DNA of 64,000 nucleotides from positions 15,643,501 to 15,707,500 of the forward strand of contig SMMW01000003.1 of the NCBI GenBank assembly GCA_004794655.1. Reading direction: 5' to 3'. The stretch comes from Marisa cornuarietis. Its lineage: Eukaryota > Mollusca > Gastropoda > Architaenioglossa > Ampullariidae. This document shows positions 57,456-64,000 of the stretch, piece by piece (the first letter of the stretch is position 1; the number at the start of each line of letters is the position of its first letter). A program made the translations under genes and the position numbers. The notes beneath the pieces were generated by a model, which was not told the origin of the DNA, searched no databases, and saw only the letters and a list, made by a program, of their open reading frames with translations.

Positions 57456-59373
57456 GACTAAAATATTAAAAAAAAGACCTGCTGAGAAAGACATAAAATT
57501 CGAGACATATGAAAGAAGTCGAAACAGCGGAGTATAGGAAGATGAAGGTTGCACTGCAGCGTTCATTTCGTGCAAAAACACTAAAGTCGTCTTGGTAGAA
57601 GATTGCAAGTAACTCTGTATGTGTCCGTCGGTGCAGGAATGAACATGTTCACACACACAAACGCACGCACGCACACTATTATTATCTGGAGTCAGTTCTA
57701 GGGACAACATATACTAAATGAATGCCCAGATGGAACTAGATTTCCAGAATTAAATCAGGAGACCGCTTGAACGTATTAGTGGAATCGTGCTCCTGTTGTT
57801 CACTGGTTATGTGCGACATCTTTTGAAAGAATATATTTACCCGCATCCCTCCCACCCCTTCCCGCTTTGAATGGACACGCGTAATAAAAACCCCTCCGTC
57901 GGCTCAACACACAGACACACACGCTTGCACATAAAAGAGATGCATACACCCTTGTCGCCGAAAGAGCGGGTGCCGTTAAGAACATGACAATTCGTGGAAG
58001 CGACAAGATCTCGGGTGTCGGGTGGGGTAGGCCAGGAATTGTGCAGAATAAGAGGGTAAGTACAAAGCACTGCGCTTCTCCCGTCTAATCCATCGGAAGA
58101 CCTTCCACCCCAGTCCCCACCCCATCACCTCTCCCCGAGTTGCATCACCGATGGTCGGAAGTTTGGCCTGAGCCGCTTGCACTAGCACGCGGTGACCTCA
58201 GTCGCCTCGGCGGCGGAGTGTAGATCTGTAAACAACATTCGACAAGTTGAGCCCTCCGTTGTCTGCATGAAGCACACTCCTCCATCCTGCTGCTCGAGAT
58301 GCGCGTGCACAGCTTGAAGACGAAGGCCGGTTTGATAGGGTCACGTGACAGCATACAGGCCAGTCGGATTATACGCGAAACAGGAAAAGCCCACAAACTG
58401 CGGCAACATTGTTGCCATTTGTTTTCTTTGTAATTTTGCTTTACGTTGATATTAAATAAGAAAAAATATTTTGTCAACATCAAACAATTTCTTGGGGTTC
58501 TTGATGTGTGTGTGTGTGTGGTGGGGGTAGAGGGTTTGAAGTTGAGCGGCAAAGCTTTCCAGTTAATCATTGGCAGTCATGGTACAATCGATCGATGCTT
58601 GATTACCAATTACCTGTGCGAAGTTTACAGGTAATACAAGCGAGGTTTGACCAGTACAGACCTACATTATGCGTACAGTTACTGTCATATAGTTAACACA
58701 GCTCATTCTGTAACAACACACGGCTGTTGTAGCAGACGAACTGTATGAAACAATAAACAGTTCCGACAATACCCAACTGGCGATGGGTAACGTGAATATT
58801 CCTCGCCATCGAAGTCTGTCTTGATCATCCTAGTAAAGTATACACAATTTCCCCACCATCTTTATGGCAGATTGTGGAGGATCTCGATAAAGAAGCTCTA
58901 ATTTATTTGGGCTAGACAAACCCGAAGAGCTCAACGCCAGATTTACCCAAGTTGTGTAAATAGTTTTGGTGTATTGGTGCTTGGTGTTGCAAGACTATCA
59001 TCCCCTATCCCCTAGCGCCACCACACCACACCACATTTCTCATAGCGTTAGGATTGCAAGATGTATACAACACCGGGTACATAGTGAAGAGATCCACACA
59101 TTTCTGTCTAATTGTAGTTTAATTCATACTTGTGTCTCCGAACCCGCACGTGGGTGGGCTTGTGTGTGTGTGTGTGCCCGTATTTTTTTCTGCGGACAAA
59201 AACTAAATAAGACAAGATTTTGCTTTCCTAGCTGCCATTAAAAACTACTTTCGAGAAGACGATGCTGCCATTCTTGTGGAAAGGAGTCGTTTGTGTCGGG
59301 TTCAGTCGCTCACTAGCACGCGCCGTTCTATAAATAAACCCGATAACGAAATGTGAGTGCGAGGTGTGCACAC

Positions 59374-59374
<1 letters not shown>

Positions 59375-59413
<39 letters not shown>
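59375..59413 (+). repeat. (CTG)n microsatellite, 13 copies
   Basis: Perfect CTG repeats, read as a polyalanine, polycysteine or polyglutamine tract in different frames. No gene recognised around it. Confidence 0.97.
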
Positions 59414-59414
<1 letters not shown>

Positions 59415-61194
59415 AGTGATGCGGATGAATCGCCCGCCAGAAAACGAAGCACAGTCATGATAGAGCACAGCACCCGGCTTACCCATATATATATTATACC
59501 CCCTCACTCCCCTCCACCGAAGGTTACCATTTTCATGCACATGGCGTTAGCCTGAGCGCTACTCACGCGTAACCGACACCTAACCGGTGGACAGCCAACC
59601 GGTAAAGCGCTGTCTTCTGCGTGCGTCAGGTGAGACAGCGAGGTGGGTTGCAGCGGGTGGAGGAGGTGGGGGTGGGGAGAAGGATGTTTGCCAGGTGACG
59701 GTACTGTCGAAGCCCACGCTGCAGACTAGGAGCAGGATAAACACGAGCCTGTGCTGCTTGGGATGATGGGTGCGCATCCAAGAGAGCTGTTAGAGCCTTC
59801 AAGAGCTGTCTAGACCCCTCTGTCATACACATTTCTCTCCTCTTTCTCTCTTCTTGCTTGTCAGTGTGTGTGTGTGTGTGTGTTTAAACAGAGGCAGGGA
59901 AGGTAGAGAAATCTAAAAATAAAAGAACGCGTATAATTTTCTCGAAGTTCTAAAATTTAATAATAATAATAATAATAAAAACTTGGGTACACTCGTGTCT
60001 CCAAAATCTAGTTCAGTGAAAACTTTCTGGTCTTTCTGTTAATGGATTATTTAATCAATCAAATTCTGCTTGCTGCTGCATTGTGTCTGTGATAGAGTGC
60101 TGAATGTAGAAGAAAGTACAATTCTATAGAGACAAAATCTCTGTACAAGGTAAGATATTGAGACGAGAAATATGGAATGACTAAGCACAGAGTGGATTAA
60201 AACAACACAGTGCAGTTACTGGTCATGTGACAGGAAACCATCACTGCAAACCCCACGTAGTGTGTGTGTGTGAATAGATGCTTAGAGTATGTGTGTCCTG
60301 AGCCATCCATTTAAAAGTTTTAAATAAGAACAGCCTTCCTTAGCTCGACTATGATAAAAAAGAAAACAAAACTGAGAAATAATTTTGTTCTTAAAACATT
60401 ATTTTTAAGCCGTTGTTCATGTCATTTGTCCGCTCATTCGCTCAAAGCTGTTTCCACGTTTTCTCCCTTGCTCATAACTGTGAAACATTATGAAGGATGA
60501 GTAATCTGCAAGCAATATTGCGTACCTTTCAGTGGAAAATAACAAAAATTAAATAAAAAGAAGACAAGTTCTGTCACGAGAATCGATTGCCACGCCCTTT
60601 CAGCACAACCAGGCGCGGTTTACGTTGTGATTCAAGAGTGCACGTGACACACAGTAGGTGGCTTCAGTTTAGTGTAGTGGCTGGAAAAATAACGTTTTAT
60701 TATGAATTTTTTCTTTTATATTTTATGGCTGGAGTAACTCATCTTCCTCTACCAGTTGGCTGATATGACCAGTGAAACACGTGGTCTGCAGTCCAACATC
60801 CGCTTGTGTAGGACGTGGGGAATTGTGTCTGTTAGTATGTTTCTCTTTTCTCTCTCTCACATCGCCACGCTCAGTTTCACGCGTATTGTACATTGTGGTT
60901 ATCTTTCCAACTGTGGTCTGAGAGTCAACACCAGAGACAATCTTTCTGTCAATAAGCATTGCGCGCTGTACGATTGTTCATACATGAATATACAGACCGT
61001 GCACAAGGCGAGCCCTCCGGTTGAATCGGAACAGACAAACAAAACACCCAAAGCTTTAGCAAGAAAAACAGCACTGTTAATTAGAGAGAGAGAGAGAAAG
61101 GAAATATGCTAGTTTGCATTTAGACGCACCGCTCATCCATATCGATCTATTCCCCCCTTTTTGCGTCTTGCCATACTTGAATCACGTGTATTGG

Positions 61195-61238
61195 TGTGTG
61201 TGTGTGTGTGTGTGTGTGTACGTGTGTGTGTGTGTGTC
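61195..61238 (+). repeat. (GT)n microsatellite
   Basis: GT repeat interrupted by TACGT. A nearby 145-codon frame (61161-61598) starts within it and is not supported as a gene. Confidence 0.9.
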
Positions 61239-61949
61239 ATCCAACAAGCATCTATGTCGTCTGAGGGATGGGAGGGAATGGAGATGGCGTGCGCCGTGAG
61301 TGAGGAAGAGGTTGCGAGAGAGTGTGTTGAGGAATGCGGCTGTCTCACTGGTTTGCCTCCCATGGTGTTGTCATTGTTAATTGGGTGCCCGCACCTTCAC
61401 GAAACACAGCGTGACCTTTTGGCTCGAACTGGAAAAGTCAGAGTTGCTTTTATCCAGAACCCCTCCCTTCCCAAGCGTACCCTGCTTCCATTTTACGTTT
61501 ATGTCATGTTTCACGTGACCACGGAGTCACGTTCTGAGAAATACGTTGTTACGCGATCTGGTCGCTCTTCCAGCAACATAGAGGCTACAGACACATAGTT
61601 GTTTATTAAAAATGTTATTTATTAAGAAGTTACTTTGGCTACGAAGTTGCTAAGTGAAAGAAATTCTGTGGATTCATTATGATTTTATGGCTCCGCCGTG
61701 GTTTCGATCCGTCATAGGCCGAAACGTCAAGCTCTGTCTATAAATAGATACATACACGCATATATCGATAGACACTGATACATCTATACACCCATTTGCA
61801 TTGTAGATGTTGGTGTAAATTATAATTAAGTGATATATCCGTGAATATTTAACAGTTTAAGACTAAAGTGGTCCACTGTGACTAGAGGTTCACATGTGAA
61901 GAAGACCAACCTTCTCTTTTTCGCCGTCATTACTTCTCCCTAATTACTC

Positions 61950-62080
61950 CCCCCCCCCCAGCAGGACATGCTGGGTCAAATTTCCCACCTACCAAGCAGA
62001 GCGGGCATCGAATCAGCAACATTCACCACAGTCGAGTGCACAGACCACCCGGATAAAGGTGACTCCCCGACCCTCACCCT
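61950..62080 (-). mobile_element. tRNA-like SINE fragment, minus strand
   Basis: On the minus strand TCTGTGCACTCGACTGTGGT then GATTCGATGCCCGCTCT resembles A- and B-box parts, followed by GGTGGGAAATTTGACCCAGC. A C-run lies at the other end. Confidence 0.4.
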
Positions 62081-62524
62081 TCTTGAAATGCACTTTTTTT
62101 TCTATCCAGGTCCACACCCTTGATACTCTTGCATCGGTTTTCGTGTTACTGTCATTAACGAAGGATGACACTTCTGGAATGTGGTCGAGGTCGTATGCGA
62201 CAACTAGATAACTGCACAGTAGATGGCGCTGCTGTCGTGGCTGCAGCGGAAAGCGAAGCAGGCAATTTGCAGTGAAAGTTGTAGTTAGAACACATTAGAA
62301 ACTAATGGCAGAGCTGGTTAGAGCAGAAATGTGCTGTGGTGTGAAGGGCCATGCAGTTGACTGCAGCATAAAAAGTGCACGTTATCATCCCAGAGCAGGG
62401 AGTGCTGGGAAAGAGATTAGGACTACAGAGATCTGTGTACCATGCACTGTCTGTCGGCAATGTTACCGAAATCTTTAGTACAACATACGGGCACTCAATG
62501 TCTATACGGAGAACGGCAATCGGC

Positions 62525-62548
62525 TTTTTTTTTTTTTTTTTTTTTTTT
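62525..62548 (+). repeat. T-homopolymer, about 24 bases
   Basis: A run of T's. It could be the tail of a minus-strand retroposed sequence, but no source is visible. Confidence 0.9.
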
Positions 62549-63246
62549 GACGCAGTTATTGCCACACTGAGATGCACGAAGAACAAAAAGAATTATGTTT
62601 TGAAATAAAAAAAGATAAAACCTACTTTGTGTCAAAACGAGATGTGTGTGTGTGTGTGTTGTAAATTTGATACGTAAAGCAAGAAACAGATGGTGTGTGT
62701 TTGATTGCTTGCATGCCTATGTGTGGCGTGTACCACACATCTATAGTATGTGTGTAGAGGAAAATATACCTTAATTTTATCAGGACGCGTACACACGGGT
62801 AGAAATGCGAGATGAAATGTCAGTTAACTCTTATGATCGTGGTTTTTTCGATTATTCGTGGCAGAAGGAGTTGGCAATTTAATAAGTTCTTGATGTAAGT
62901 ACATTATAAGTAATTCTGGATATGGCGCCGGTAGAATAAAAGTGCATGAATGAGCGTTACCTCTAGACCGTTACCTCTAGACAATTAGCTCTTTTGTCGT
63001 TTATTGTTAAAGTTTGCTCGTATGTATGGACATGCGACTGAACGCACACTGGCCAAGCAGGCTTTGGCGAGGAGAGCAAAAATCACTACAGCAAGTGTCA
63101 TTCTACGTTCAGGTGTCCTTGTTCTTTTATTATTGGTTGAATTCATTTCTGTCGTTAGTAGTTGCACTGTCACTGACTAATTTCCGAAATTTTGTTGTTC
63201 GTTTTGCGTACCTGCCGTTCCATCATCCTTTCGTGGCTGCAGCTCT

Positions 63247-63811
63247 TTAAAGACCAATCTGAATGGTTTGCGTATTTTGCAGATATCGGTAGATATAGGC
63301 GATATAAACCTAACCTGTAAATTGCAGCCTCCAAAACCCACCCGTTAATTAATTATTCGCTAGCAAAGTACGCGATTCGCACCAGCGATCCACGAGCGCC
63401 GTTAACAGTGTACTACGTCACACTAGTACACCATTCGCAACATTGACAGCCGTCAACACCAAACAGAGAGAGCGAGCGACAGTTGGGATTATTCAGACGT
63501 TAAAGTCTTCATTTCTCGTGCTAAAGTATCAGTTTTTCAGAACCACGAGAAATACAGACTTTCAGCGTCCGAATAATCCCAACTGTCGCTCATTTTCTCT
63601 CTCTGTTTGGTGTTGACTGCTGTCAATGTTGTGAATGGTGCACTAGTGTGACGTAGTACGCTGTTAACGGCGCTTTTGATCGTAAGTACGAATCGTAGCG
63701 GATAATTAATTAACGGTGGGGTTTTGGAAGCTAAAATTTACAGGTTAGGTTTATATCGCCTGTATCTACCGATATATGAAAACTTCGAAAACCATTTAGG
63801 TTGGTTTTTAA
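63247..63811. mobile_element. 565-bp palindromic element flanked by TTAA
   Basis: Two inverted arms of about 270 bases (63247-63520 and 63544-63811) are near-complementary with a 23-base spacer. The arms run outward from CTCGTG / CACGAG at the centre. They pass through GACAGTTGGGATTATTC / GAATAATCCCAACTGTC, GGTGTTGA-type sequence, and AACCTAACCTGTAA / TTACAGGTTAGGTT to AGACCAATCTGAATGG / CCATTTAGGTTGGTTT. TTAA stands at both outer edges (63247-63250 and 63808-63811), which fits a TTAA target duplication as in piggyBac-type MITEs. The terminal bases are not the usual CCYT, so the superfamily is open. No coding capacity. Confidence 0.85.
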
Positions 63812-64000
63812 ATGCCACCCTCGCTTAGTTACAGATCAACTGAAACGGTTGATGGGCTGGCTGCTTGGACTTCCGTGGGCTGTGGAGGGATTGAAATCAC
63901 GCGTGAAAATTAAAAAAATAAAATAAAAATAAACGGCCCGCGCCGATTACTGGCGCGTGCCTAGGCACTTCTCGCCGACAGCCGGAGGGAGGCGCTCCGT

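Noticed and set aside
61161..61598. 145-codon plus-strand ORF
   Set aside because: Starts inside a GT repeat, and the unique part shows no known domain.

Overview
This is invertebrate animal nuclear DNA. It has spliced genes with GT-AG introns, AATAAA poly(A) signals, dense di- and trinucleotide microsatellites, and many decayed non-LTR retrotransposons, tRNA-derived SINEs and MITEs. The gene content (KLHDC4, ACOT8, junctophilin) and the repeat types suggest a lophotrochozoan, most likely a gastropod mollusc. The taxon is inference; the animal nature is not in doubt.

Layout. 1-9.3 kb is repeat-rich and intergenic: a pair of MITEs at 4.67-5.32 kb, a retrotransposon C-terminal scrap at about 5.45-5.69 kb, a 30-bp perfect palindrome at 5822, and a 5'-truncated RNase H-bearing LINE at 6.3-8.2 kb bracketed by related GC-rich repeats. 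9.3-17.3 kb is a complete 12-exon KLHDC4 orthologue on the + strand (624 codons; every splice phase joins). 18.1-24.9 kb is a complete 6-exon ACOT8 orthologue on the + strand (331 codons, ending in the peroxisomal signal SKL). Its first intron holds a Rex1/CR1-like LINE with an internal 263-bp tandem duplication. 25-29.7 kb has no recognisable gene and becomes GC/CpG-rich. 29.70-31.2 kb is a minisatellite with a 29-bp unit, about 50 copies, and signs of higher-order structure. 31.8-32.6 kb holds a SINE, a short TTAGGG run and a Tigger/pogo-like terminus. 35.2-38.3 kb holds two copies of one RTE-like LINE facing each other tail to tail. 38.7-38.9 kb is a short tandem array containing TGACGTCA-like cores. 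42.4-45.36 kb is a CpG-rich leader and the first coding exon of a junctophilin gene on the + strand. 45.36-64 kb is probably the long first intron of that gene and its repeats, ending with a 565-bp near-perfect palindromic element at 63.25-63.81 kb.

The three genes show no operon-like relationship. KLHDC4 and ACOT8 are adjacent and co-directional (1.5 kb from stop to start), each with its own poly(A) signal. ACOT8 acts in peroxisomal fatty-acid metabolism and junctophilin at ER/SR-plasma membrane contacts; the role of KLHDC4 is poorly defined. Most overlapping ORFs in the CpG-rich stretches (26.8-28.0 and 42.4-45.4 kb) are compositional artefacts.

I found no clearly novel multi-gene system. 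The best leads are the tail-to-tail LINE pair as a possible hairpin-RNA source, the large TTAA-flanked palindrome, the higher-order minisatellite, the in-frame upstream ORF before junctophilin, a possible 30-nt microexon in the junctophilin intron, and the tandem TGACGTCA-like array.
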